The notes under the pieces are model-generated. The model was not told the origin of the DNA. It worked only from the letters and a program-made list of their open reading frames with translations, and searched no databases. Below are positions 37,920-47,441 of a DNA stretch of 64,000 nucleotides, piece after piece (the first letter of the stretch is position 1; each line of letters starts with the position of its first letter). Origin of the DNA: Hyphomicrobium_A sp963745205 (lineage in GTDB: Bacteria > Pseudomonadota > Alphaproteobacteria > Rhizobiales > Hyphomicrobiaceae); contig CAVUWX010000007.1 of the NCBI GenBank assembly GCA_963745205.1, forward strand, positions 62,001 through 126,000, in the 5' to 3' direction. Both the position numbers and the translations under genes were made by a program.

Positions 37920-38399
37920 ATGACGATGGAACGGGTGCCGATGACCATTGAGGGGTATCGCAAGCTCGAGACCGAGCTGCAGCGCCTCAAATCGGAAGAG
38001 CGTCCCCGTATCATTGCGCTGATCGCGGAAGCGCGTCAGCACGGGGACCTGTCCGAGAACGCCGAGTATCACGCCGCCAAGGAAGCGCAGGGCATGAACG
38101 AGGCAAAAGTCGCCGAGCTCGAGGACCGTATCGGCCGCGCCGACGTCGTCGATACCACCAAGCTGTCCGGCAACACCGTCAAGTTCGGCGCCACCGTCAC
38201 CCTCGTCGACGAAGACACCGACGAGAAGGTCAAGTACAAGATCGTCGGCGACTTCGAGGCGAGTGTTCGCGAGGGCAAGATTTCCATCTCCTCCCCGATC
38301 GCGCGCGCGCTCATCGGAAAGACCAAGAACGACACCGCCGAGGTGACGACGCCCAAGGGCGCCCGCTCCTACAAGATCCTCAAGATTGAGTGGAAGTGA
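37920..38399 (+). CDS. greA: Transcription elongation factor GreA
   Basis: 159 aa. The N-terminal coiled coil carries the catalytic tip DLSENAEYHAAKE, which holds Mg2+ in the polymerase secondary channel to promote cleavage of backtracked RNA. The C-terminal domain shows VKFGATVTLVDEDTDEKVKY and SPIARALIGK. The ATG at 37920 (or 37926) is preceded by GGGAG. This is the canonical Gre factor, unlike the one at 24018. carB-greA adjacency is usual in the group. Confidence 0.95.
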   Translation: MTMERVPMTIEGYRKLETELQRLKSEERPRIIALIAEARQHGDLSENAEYHAAKEAQGMNEAKVAELEDRIGRADVVDTTKLSGNTVKFGATVTLVDEDTDEKVKYKIVGDFEASVREGKISISSPIARALIGKTKNDTAEVTTPKGARSYKILKIEWK

Positions 38400-38404
38400 G
38401 CGGC

Positions 38405-38896
38405 TCAGCGCTTTTGCGCCTCGCTCTGACCGCGGATGGGCACGCCCGGCTCGCGCTTGGCTCGCCTTATGGTGAGGAACGTTTTCACGCTGGCGACATT
38501 GGGAGCGGCAGTGAGCGCGTTGAGAACGAAGTCCTGAAACGCGCCGAGATCGGGCGCAACGCATTTGAGCATGTAGTCGCTCTCGCCCGAAAGCATGTAG
38601 GCCTCGCGCACCAGCGGCCAGCCGAGCACGAGGTTCTCGAAGGCGCGCAGCTCCGCTTCCGCCTGATTGTGCAGCCCCACCATGGCGAAGGCCGTGAGGT
38701 TGAACCCGAGCGCCGGCTCGTCCAGCAGCACCGTGTAGCCGGCGATGAGGCCTGCCTCCTCGAGCGCCCGCACGCGGCGCAGGCAGGGCGGCGCCGACAG
38801 ACCGACGCGAGCGGCCAGCGCTACGTTCGTCATGCGACCGTCGGCCTGCAGCTCCTTCAGGATGCGCCAGTCGAGCGGATCGAGGCGGACGGGCAT
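38405..38896 (-). CDS. Lrp/AsnC family transcriptional regulator
   Basis: 163 aa. N-terminal winged HTH (LDPLDWRILKELQADGRMTN to CLRRVRALEEAGLI) plus a C-terminal RAM/ASNC effector domain ending SVKTFLTIRRAK. It probably senses an amino acid. The ATG at 38896 has GGAGAG upstream; a TTG 21 bases earlier is less likely. It ends five bases from greA (convergent), and is divergent from the ELM1 gene. Confidence 0.9.
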   Translation of the reverse strand: MPVRLDPLDWRILKELQADGRMTNVALAARVGLSAPPCLRRVRALEEAGLIAGYTVLLDEPALGFNLTAFAMVGLHNQAEAELRAFENLVLGWPLVREAYMLSGESDYMLKCVAPDLGAFQDFVLNALTAAPNVASVKTFLTIRRAKREPGVPIRGQSEAQKR

Positions 38897-39000
38897 CGGA
38901 TCGTCTCTCCGTGACAACGCGCAAGGCTCGAGCGGGACCTAGCCGTCCTGCGACCCGAAGGGACTCGACTTGAGCGCCGGCAGCGGAGAGAAAGCACCTC

Positions 39001-40047
39001 ATGATGAGGGATGTCCAGACTGACGAGCAGATGCGCTTCCCGCTCGCCGGGGCGAAGGGGTGGCTCATCACGCCCGGCATCGTGGGGATGGACGTGCAGA
39101 CGCAAGGCGTCGCCGATGCCCTTGGCCTGTCGTATGAAATGAAGCACGTCGATCCGAAGGGGATCTGGAAGTGGGGTTCCCCGTGGGGGCCCGTCGCACC
39201 GTCCGAGCGCTTCGGAGAACCGGGCTCGCGTTTCGCGCCCCCGTGGCCCGACGTCGCCATCGCGCTGGGCCGCGGCAGCGTGCCTTATATGCGCGCGCTG
39301 CGGCGGCGGGCGGGCCTCGCAACGTTTACCGTAGTGCTGCAGGATCCCAAGACGGGCGCCGCAACGGCCGACGTGATCTGGGTGCCGGAGCATGACCGTT
39401 TGCGCGGCGCCAACGTGTTTACCACGCTGACCTCCCCGCACAGCTTCACGGCCAGGCGCTTGGCCGAGCTGCGGCGCACCATCCCCCCCGCCATTGCAGC
39501 GCTTCCGCGCCCGCGCGTGGGCGTCATCCTCGGCGGCAAGAACGCCGTCTACAAGTTCCGCGACGAGGACGACGCGCGTCTAGCGCGCTCGCTCGCCTCG
39601 CTCGGACGTCTTGGCGCGAGCTTCCTCATCACGCCCTCGCGCCGCACGCACGAGCGCCTGCGCCGGGTCGTGGAGGAGGCCACGCGCAATTTCCCGCGCA
39701 TCTTCTGGGACGGCCTCGGGCCCAACCCTTACGGCGACTTCCTCGCGCACGGGGATCTCTTCGTCGTGACGGCGGACAGCGTCAACATGGTGGGAGAGGC
39801 CGCCGCCACCGGCAGCCCCGTGCTCGTGTTCACGCCCGGGGGCGGCTCGGCGAAGTTCCGCCGCTTTCACGCGGCGCTCGAGACGCGCGGCGCCACGCGG
39901 CCGTTGCCCGACGAGATCGATGCGATTCCAAGTTGGAGCTATGCGCCGCTCAACTCCAGCGACGAGATCGCGCGCGAGATCGAGCGGCGCTGGCTTGCGA
40001 GCGGACGCGGAGAGCCGGGGCAGGGTGCGAATGCCGGCCGGAAATAG
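39001..40047 (+). CDS. ELM1/DUF1022 family protein
   Basis: 348 aa. The family pattern is visible: WLITPGIVGMDVQTQGVADALG, PDVAIALGRGSVPYMRALRR, VPEHDRLRGANVFTTLTSPH, LGGKNAVYKF and DLFVVTADSVNMVGEAAATG. It resembles a GT-B-like nucleotide-sugar fold related to plant ELM1 (mitochondrial fission) but the bacterial role is unknown. Its last 17 bases overlap the CPBP gene. Confidence 0.88.
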   Translation: MMRDVQTDEQMRFPLAGAKGWLITPGIVGMDVQTQGVADALGLSYEMKHVDPKGIWKWGSPWGPVAPSERFGEPGSRFAPPWPDVAIALGRGSVPYMRALRRRAGLATFTVVLQDPKTGAATADVIWVPEHDRLRGANVFTTLTSPHSFTARRLAELRRTIPPAIAALPRPRVGVILGGKNAVYKFRDEDDARLARSLASLGRLGASFLITPSRRTHERLRRVVEEATRNFPRIFWDGLGPNPYGDFLAHGDLFVVTADSVNMVGEAAATGSPVLVFTPGGGSAKFRRFHAALETRGATRPLPDEIDAIPSWSYAPLNSSDEIAREIERRWLASGRGEPGQGANAGRK

Positions 40048-40801
40048 CGCAGCGGTCGGGACCAACGTCTCGGGCTCCGGCACTGTCGGAATTCCCGACG
40101 GCCTCCTGCGCGCGGGCGGCACGCTTTCCGTCCGACCGCTCACCTTCGCACGCGGGCTGTGGTTGCCCGTCGAGATGGCGCTGATCTATCTCGGCGTGCC
40201 CTTTCTCGTCGCGGCCGCGGTGCACGGCTACCGGGTGCCCGTCTTCATCGCGCTGCTGCCCGTGCTCGCGATCGTGCTCCTGCTTCTGCTCATCGACCCG
40301 ACCTTTTCGCTGAAGCGTGAACTCGGGCGCGGCTGCTCCGTGCTCAACCTCGCCTCGATCCTCGCCGTATTTCTCGTCGGCGGCGGCGCCGTCGCGGTCT
40401 GGGTGATGCGCTATCACCCCGACTGGTTCCTCGAGTTTCCGCGCAATAGGCCCGACACCTACTGGACCATCATGCTGCTCTACCCGCTGTTGTCGGTGCC
40501 GCCGCAGGAACTCGTGTACCGCACGTTCTTCTTCCACCGTTACGGCGCGCTGTTCGGGCGCGTGTGGTGGCTCGCAATTCCGCTCAACGCGTTGCTGTTC
40601 GGCTTTGGGCACATTGTCGTCGGCACGGAGCTTGCCGTGGTCGGGACGATGGCGACAGGAACGCTGTTTGCCCTCCGCTATGCAGCGACACGCTCGTTTT
40701 GGGCGGTATATCTCGAGCACGCGCTGTGGGGCTCGGTCGTGTTCACGGTCGGCCTGGGGCGCTTCTTCTTCACCGGCGTCGGCATCGTGGGCTGGCGCTG
40801 A
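40031..40801 (+). CDS. CPBP/CAAX-type intramembrane metalloprotease
   Basis: 256 aa with about seven membrane helices. The CPBP motifs are visible: PPQELVYRTFFFHRYG (motif 1, with Gln in place of the usual first Glu), FGFGHIVVG (motif 2 His) and YLEHALWG (motif 3). The family includes prenyl-protein proteases and immunity-like proteins. It overlaps the end of the ELM1 gene and is likely cotranscribed. Confidence 0.82.
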   Translation: MPAGNSAAVGTNVSGSGTVGIPDGLLRAGGTLSVRPLTFARGLWLPVEMALIYLGVPFLVAAAVHGYRVPVFIALLPVLAIVLLLLLIDPTFSLKRELGRGCSVLNLASILAVFLVGGGAVAVWVMRYHPDWFLEFPRNRPDTYWTIMLLYPLLSVPPQELVYRTFFFHRYGALFGRVWWLAIPLNALLFGFGHIVVGTELAVVGTMATGTLFALRYAATRSFWAVYLEHALWGSVVFTVGLGRFFFTGVGIVGWR

Positions 40802-40844
40802 GAGCGCGGCCGCGCGGGACGACCATCCCGCGCGGAGCCAAAGA

Positions 40845-41178
40845 TCAGTGGTGGTGCTTGCGGCAGACCGCCTGCAGCTGCGCCCAGGCGCCCGGCGCCA
40901 TGGTGTCGGTCCGCACGCCCTGGGCCGCAAGTGCCCGAATGCGCCCGCGCGTGAGCGCAAACTCGACGCGATCGGAATCGTGGCGAACATCACAACAGTT
41001 CGGGTGCCGCACACCAGGAACGTGATAGCCACGAGGCAGCCACGCGCAATCATTGAAGCCACCCGTGGCGGTCCAGCAGACATAAGCGCCCCCGGCACCG
41101 CCGGCACGGGCGGAATTGCTCGGGGGTTGCGGCCACGGCCAACGCCAGAACACCGAACGCAACGAACAGAGTACGCAT
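40845..41178 (-). CDS. Small Cys-rich secreted protein, one-base frameshift
   Basis: The ATG at 41178, preceded by GGGAGA, opens a signal peptide (MRTLFVAFGVLALAVAA). After Thr-Pro the frame breaks in a run of five C (near 41131 on the plus strand, GGGGG). Removing one base gives GGAGGAYVCWTATGGFNDC, PNCCDVRHD and a C-terminus ending VCRKHHH at 40845. The mature part would be about 90 aa with five Cys. I do not recognise the family. Whether the shift is real or an error cannot be told here. Confidence 0.55.
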
Positions 41179-41535
41179 CGAAATTCTCCCGCGCAGTGTG
41201 GGGGAGGCGGACCACGGCGCCAACGATTTGCCTGAGTAATCCGACCGAGGCGCGCCCCAAAATGCCCCCGCGCAGCGGCCGTCCCAATGAGGGTAGCGCG
41301 GGAACGACCGCCCGCAACGCCAATCGCGGACGTGCGCGCTAATAGGGCCGGAGCCGGCGCGGATATGCCACATGTGGCGTACACTTACGGTCGCCAGTTT
41401 CCACGGCGCCTTAACGCATATCTGCGAGCGCGGCCGCCCCGTTTTGCTGCGCTGCATTGAGGCGCGCGGTGCAATCCGCTAGAAGGCGCCAGGCTCCAAT
41501 CCGGATCGCTAAACATTTCGAGGAGGCCGCTTCAA

Positions 41536-43210
<1,675 letters not shown>

Positions 43211-43831
43211 ATGTCAGAGCGGTTCAAACCAGACGCCATCAGGTCTCGCCTGTTTGCGCGCATGTTTAGTGACAAGCTCGTCGAGAACCGTTGGCGGGGA
43301 GACTTGGTCGAGGAGCTGGTTCGCATTGCATTGGAACTCGATGCCTGGACGCTGTGCAGCGCGGATTGGACATCCTGGGACTTGAAGCACGAGGAGTCCG
43401 GGTTGAAAATCCAGGTCAAGCAAACAGCGCGACGGCAAACTTGGGGGCTGTCTCCGACAGCCAATCGGTATGCGATCAAGCCCGTTAAAGGTTTCTACGA
43501 GGGCGCTATCTGGAAAGCGCTAGCCGAGCCGGTGCGGGTCGCAGAAATCTATGTGTTCGCGCATCATCCTATAGAGGATTCGACCGCAGACCATTGGGTC
43601 TCAGGGCAATGGCTGTTCTATGTTGTAAGCGAAGCGAACCTTCCAGCAGGGAAGCAAAGCATTTCGATCCAAGATGTTTCCCGGCTTGCAACGCCAGTGC
43701 ATATCGATGGTCTCGCGAATGCGGTTCGGCAGTTAGCTGCAAGCACTGCGCCGAACGGCCGAACAGACCGCGCGACACGGTTGCCTGCAGATCGTGGTGA
43801 CGTGGATGAAGCCGCCGGCGGCTCGCTATGA
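43211..43831 (+). CDS. PD-(D/E)XK-like hypothetical protein between repeated ettA ends
   Basis: 206 aa, ATG directly after the ettA stop. Residues 30-72 contain RGDLVEELVRIALE (Glu34/35), DWTSWDL (Asp57) and GLKIQVKQTA (Gln68-x-Lys70), the spacing of a PD-(D/E)XK nuclease core with Gln in the third position. Later blocks ETYVFAHHP-like (EIYVFAHHP) and ADHWVSGQWLFYVV look conserved. The last ~30 residues are low in conservation. Nuclease activity is inferred from the motif only. Its stop overlaps an ATG (ATGA) that opens the duplicated ettA end. Confidence 0.7.
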   Translation: MSERFKPDAIRSRLFARMFSDKLVENRWRGDLVEELVRIALELDAWTLCSADWTSWDLKHEESGLKIQVKQTARRQTWGLSPTANRYAIKPVKGFYEGAIWKALAEPVRVAEIYVFAHHPIEDSTADHWVSGQWLFYVVSEANLPAGKQSISIQDVSRLATPVHIDGLANAVRQLAASTAPNGRTDRATRLPADRGDVDEAAGGSL

Positions 43832-43878
43832 GCGTCAAGCCCCACCGCATCAAGTTCAAGCGCTTCGAGCGCGCGTGA
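43828..43878 (+). pseudogene. Duplicated ettA 3' end (16-codon remnant)
   Basis: ATG overlapping the stop of the preceding gene opens MSVKPHRIKFKRFERA and a TGA. Twelve of these residues correspond to the EttA C-terminus. It is read either as displaced original ettA end or as a tiny coupled ORF. Confidence 0.6.
43839..43866 (+). repeat. 28-bp direct repeat, copy 2
   Basis: Identical to 43171-43198. The flanks are also similar (GTC before, GAGCGCGCG versus CAGAGGGCG after), so homology extends slightly past the perfect core. Confidence 0.95.
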
Positions 43879-43893
43879 TCTTGCCCGGCTAAC

Positions 43894-43916
43894 GCGCGGG
43901 AACCGCCGTTCCGCGC
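43894..43916 (+). terminator. Terminator-like hairpin after the second ettA end
   Basis: GCGCGGGAAC and GTTCCGCGC pair around a four-base loop with one bulge. It lies 16 bases after the copy 2 stop, where an ettA terminator would be expected. No clear U-run. Confidence 0.4.
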
Positions 43917-44032
43917 ATTCATGCCGTATAAGCCGTATAAAGAGCAAAGCCCGCAATCATAACTTCATCATTTACAGTTCCTTGAGCCCCCACCGCTAGG
44001 GTTGCCGCTCGAGCGATGCGAGGTCGAAGCTT

Positions 44033-44869
44033 GTGAATGCGGACAAGGCGAACGCGGTGTTGAGGGCCATCGCGCGTAATCCCCGGTCGAGTGCGCAGGA
44101 CCTGCTGCTGCTGACCGGCGCCATGATCGGCGCCGTGCTGCTAACGCTCGAGTACGAGCTGTTCTCCTTCGCCGAGCAGCTCACCGTGCATGAGCGCAAG
44201 ATCACGCTCGAGGAGTTGATCTTTCTCACCGTGCTTTTGGCCGCCGGCATCGCCGCCTTCATCGTCCGGCGCCTGCGCGAGGAGCGGCGCGATCTCGAAA
44301 GCCAGATCGCTCTCAGCCTGGAGATGCGGGAGTTGCGCGAGCAGGCGCTCAACGATTCTCTGACCGGGCTACCGAATCGCCGCTCCATGCTGGCGAAGCT
44401 CGCCGAAGCGACGGGGCCGCACAGCGACGGCCACCGCCACGCGTTCTTCCTGCTCGACCTCAACGAGTTCAAGCGCGTCAACGACGTGCACGGCCATGCC
44501 GTCGGCGATCGCGTTCTGCAACTGGTGGTGGAGCGCTTTAAATCGGCATCGCGCCCCAGCGACGTGCTGGCGCGCCTCGGTGGCGACGAGTTTGCAGTGC
44601 TTGTCTACGACGTCGGGCGCGAGTCCGCCTGCGCAATCGGTCAGCGCTTCATCTCCGCGCTCAAGACCGACGTCTGGGTCGAGGGCAACCCCCACAATGT
44701 GGGTGTCTCGATCGGCGTGACGCTCATCCCCGAAGACGGCGTCACCACGCAGGAGATCTTGCGCAACGCCGACATCGCTATGTACCGCGCCAAGGAAGCC
44801 GGCGCATCGGCGCTCGAATTTTTCGACATTGTCGCTGCCGATAGCGCGCGGCGCATCTCCATCGCCTGA
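44033..44869 (+). CDS. Membrane-bound diguanylate cyclase
   Basis: 278 aa, GTG start. Two membrane helices (residues ~23-40 and ~62-79) are followed by a short coiled linker and a GGDEF domain. GGDEF itself is at residues 183-187, and an RxxD inhibitory site (RPSD, 174-177) lies five residues upstream. It should make c-di-GMP from two GTP with product inhibition. No EAL domain. The N-terminal signal input is unclear. Confidence 0.9.
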   Translation: MNADKANAVLRAIARNPRSSAQDLLLLTGAMIGAVLLTLEYELFSFAEQLTVHERKITLEELIFLTVLLAAGIAAFIVRRLREERRDLESQIALSLEMRELREQALNDSLTGLPNRRSMLAKLAEATGPHSDGHRHAFFLLDLNEFKRVNDVHGHAVGDRVLQLVVERFKSASRPSDVLARLGGDEFAVLVYDVGRESACAIGQRFISALKTDVWVEGNPHNVGVSIGVTLIPEDGVTTQEILRNADIAMYRAKEAGASALEFFDIVAADSARRISIA

Positions 44870-45250
44870 CCGGCACCCGCATTCAGACCGGCATTGGGCG
44901 CCCTTACGGCGTCAAAACAAAGTGGCGCCCCGGAAGCTGGGGGCCTCCGAGGCGCCGGGAGTTTGGGAGGCTTATTGCCGGCATGCGAACATTTGGGAGG
45001 CGTTTGCTTGCCGGGTGCTCGCTTTAACGCGTGCGCGGTAGGGTCGGACGCGGTGGGCGAACTGAAGGACAACGCAGCACGCCCAGCCAATCCGTCGCTT
45101 GTGCAGCCAGCCCGGGCTGCGGCAGATGGGAGACAGGCTGAGGCGAATTGCCGCCCGCCCCGACGGGATTGCCCCCTTTCGACGTTAACCCCTCGGTGCC
45201 CGCGCGGGTGCCGACGGGTAGGTCGTTGAAAAACAAGGGAGCGATTCAAG
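44870..45250. other. Intergenic region with an imperfect 30-base tandem repeat
   Basis: About 380 bases with no supported gene. TTTGGGAGGC occurs at 44962-44971 and 44992-45001, each followed by TTGCCGG (44975, 45008), so a unit of about 30-33 bases is present twice. It probably also holds the promoter of the small secreted gene at 45251. Confidence 0.5.
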
Positions 45251-45454
45251 ATGAAAGCTAGTTTGTGCTTGGGCGTCGTGGCGGGCCTGATGGCATTCGG
45301 TGGGCTCAACGCCGCCAACGCCGTGGTCGGGGGAAGCGCCATTTCGGCGTCGCGTCCGGCCCTCTCGGTCGGCACCATGATCGAGCAGGCTGAATGGCAC
45401 AAGAAGCACCACTGCAAATGGCACAACCACCACCGCCACTGCTGGTGGAGCTGA
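45251..45454 (+). CDS. Small secreted His/Trp-rich protein
   Basis: 67 aa. A signal peptide (cleaved near ANA) is followed by a polar stretch and the tail EWHKKHHCKWHNHHRHCWWS, which has seven His, four Trp and two Cys in 20 residues. This suggests metal binding in the periplasm, but the family is not known to me. GGGAGC precedes the ATG, and a strong terminator follows eight bases after the stop, supporting a real gene. Confidence 0.75.
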   Translation: MKASLCLGVVAGLMAFGGLNAANAVVGGSAISASRPALSVGTMIEQAEWHKKHHCKWHNHHRHCWWS

Positions 45455-45461
45455 TGGCCGG

Positions 45462-45486
45462 GGGCGGCGGTCGACCGCCGCCCTTT
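45462..45486 (+). terminator. Rho-independent-type terminator
   Basis: Perfect 10-bp arms, GGGCGGCGGT (45462-45471) and ACCGCCGCCC (45474-45483), followed by TTT. It ends the transcript of the His/Trp-rich gene. Confidence 0.75.
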
Positions 45487-45529
45487 CCCCTCCAACTACC
45501 CCTTTGTGAATGAGCTTTGGAGAACTGTC

Positions 45530-45862
45530 ATGACACGTCCCCTTTTGGTTTCCGTCGCCATATGCTTGACCGCGGTCGCCGCACTCGCGGCCGACAGCAA
45601 GGTTGATTCCGCCGTCGCGACCTTCAAGTCGGTCGAGAGCGACGCCGGCAAGCTCAAGATCTTCTGCGAAATGAGCACCGCCATGGGCAAGGCCGGCGAC
45701 AATCCGGATGCCGCGGCCGACACTCAGATCGACGGCTACATGAAGCAGCTCGGTCCCGACTTCACGACGGCCTGGAACGCCGGCGAGAACATCGATGAGA
45801 ACTCCGCCGACGGCAAGAAGCTCGACGCGGCGCTCGACGAGCTCGGCAACAAGTGCGGCTAG
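45530..45862 (+). CDS. Small secreted protein with two conserved Cys
   Basis: 110 aa. Signal peptide (LLVSVAICLTAVAALA, cleaved near AADS). The mature part is helical and acidic; Cys residues are in KIFCEMSTAMGKAGD and at the very end (GNKCG). GGAG precedes the ATG at 45530. I do not recognise the family. Position after the His-rich gene is separated by a terminator, so it likely has its own promoter. Confidence 0.7.
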   Translation: MTRPLLVSVAICLTAVAALAADSKVDSAVATFKSVESDAGKLKIFCEMSTAMGKAGDNPDAAADTQIDGYMKQLGPDFTTAWNAGENIDENSADGKKLDAALDELGNKCG

Positions 45863-46157
45863 CCTGCCTCGGCGACCGTTGAGCCTTAGAAATCGCGCGC
45901 CGCCGGTCCTTGCAACCCTCAAAGGCCGGCGGCGAACTGTTAACCAACGTGACGCGGGCCCGCGACGGAAACTGCGCGCCCGCGGCGTTGATCCGCCGTA
46001 GGGCCCCTCCCGGCCATCCGCCCGAGCACCTGCCAGATACCGTCGTATCGCGGCTTCTGTTCTCGCAACCACCTTTGCAGTATCGAGCGCACGAGGGATC
46101 GCCGCGAGAAGCTGCCGCGTTAACTCAACTTCGTGCCGCGCATAAAGGCCGGCACCC
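45863..46157. other. Intergenic region upstream of the RND operon
   Basis: About 295 bases without a gene. A 9-bp inverted repeat, CGCCGCCGG (45898-45906) and CCGGCGGCG (45926-45934), could terminate the preceding gene. The RND promoter should lie in the remainder, but no clear hexamers are seen. Confidence 0.45.
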
Positions 46158-47426
46158 ATGCCGAAGGCGCCTCGCCGAGTGGACATGCCCGAAAACCCGA
46201 CACCGCAACCGACACCGGCGCCGAAGCGCTCGACGGTCCGCCGCGTACTGCAGCGCCTGCTCGCGGTCGTCGTTGTAGCCGGCGTCGCCGTGGGGGGCTT
46301 GCACTGGTATGCGACGCGCAGCTCGGCGCCGCACGACGCCTCTGTAAAATCGAAAGAGGCGCCCGTTCCCGTCGATATCGCCGCCGTCGAGCGCGAGGAC
46401 TTTCCCGTCTACCTCAACGGGCTCGGCGTCGCGCAGGCCTGGAACACGGTGACGATCCGGGTTCGCGTCGATGGTCAGATCGACAAGGTCGCCTTCCAAG
46501 AAGGACAGATGGTCAAGCAGGGTGACCTGCTGCTGCAGATCGACCCGCGTCCGTTTCAGGCCGCGCTCGACCAAGCCGCCGCCAAGAAGGCGCTCGACGA
46601 GGCCCTCCTCGCCAACTCCAAGCGCGACCTCGAACGCTATACCAAGGTCGGCACGCTCGCCGTATCGCAGCAGCAGATCGACACCCAGGCCGCGCTCGTA
46701 AAACAGCAGGAAGCGCAGATCAAATCCGACCAGGGCGCGATCGACAACGCGCAGGTGCAGCTCGGCTACACGACGATCACCGCGCCGATTGCCGGCCGCA
46801 TGGGCTTCCGCCTCGTCGACCGCGGCAACATCGTGCACGCCGGCGACCAGCAGGGCGTCGCGGTCATCACCCAGATCAGGCCGATCGCGGTCATATTCAC
46901 TGCGCCCGAGGAGGAGTTGCCGCGCATCAACGTTGCCTTGAAGGGCGGCGCGCTGCCCGTGACCGCGCTCACCTCCGACGGCAAGCAGGAGCTCGACAAG
47001 GGCACGCTCGCGCTCGTCGACAACCAGGTCGACATGACGACGGGCGCGATCCGGCTCAAGGCGAAGTTCGACAACACCGAGAACAAGCTGTGGCCGGGGC
47101 TGACGGTTGCCACGCGGCTCCAGATCGAAACCCTGAAGGACGCGGTCGTTGTCCCTGACCTCGCCGTACAGCGCGGCCCCAACGGCCTCTACGTCTACGT
47201 CGTCGGCGACGACAACAAGGTCGAGATGCGTAAGGCCGAGATCGATGTGATCCAGAGCGGCAAGGCCGTGGTGAAAAGCGGCATCGAGGCCGGCGAGCGG
47301 GTCGTGACCTCGGGGTCCTACCGGCTGCAGCCGGGAACGCCGGTCGAAATCCGCCACGGCGCGGAACCGAACTCCATCGCCGGCAAGCGCTCGGCCGCGA
47401 GCCCGGCGTCCGTGCAGGTCGAATAG
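46158..47426 (+). CDS. RND efflux periplasmic adaptor (MdtA-like)
   Basis: 422 aa membrane-fusion protein. An N-terminal membrane anchor (residues ~32-48) is followed by the lipoyl half-motif VTIRVRVDGQIDKVAFQEGQ, an alpha-helical hairpin (residues ~135-190), the second lipoyl half YTTITAPIAGRMGFRLVDRG, and beta-barrel and membrane-proximal domains. It links an RND pump to an outer-membrane channel. The stop is 15 bases before the permease start, so they form one operon. Substrates are unknown. Confidence 0.93.
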   Translation: MPKAPRRVDMPENPTPQPTPAPKRSTVRRVLQRLLAVVVVAGVAVGGLHWYATRSSAPHDASVKSKEAPVPVDIAAVEREDFPVYLNGLGVAQAWNTVTIRVRVDGQIDKVAFQEGQMVKQGDLLLQIDPRPFQAALDQAAAKKALDEALLANSKRDLERYTKVGTLAVSQQQIDTQAALVKQQEAQIKSDQGAIDNAQVQLGYTTITAPIAGRMGFRLVDRGNIVHAGDQQGVAVITQIRPIAVIFTAPEEELPRINVALKGGALPVTALTSDGKQELDKGTLALVDNQVDMTTGAIRLKAKFDNTENKLWPGLTVATRLQIETLKDAVVVPDLAVQRGPNGLYVYVVGDDNKVEMRKAEIDVIQSGKAVVKSGIEAGERVVTSGSYRLQPGTPVEIRHGAEPNSIAGKRSAASPASVQVE

Positions 47427-47441
47427 TCGAGGTTGGATGAC

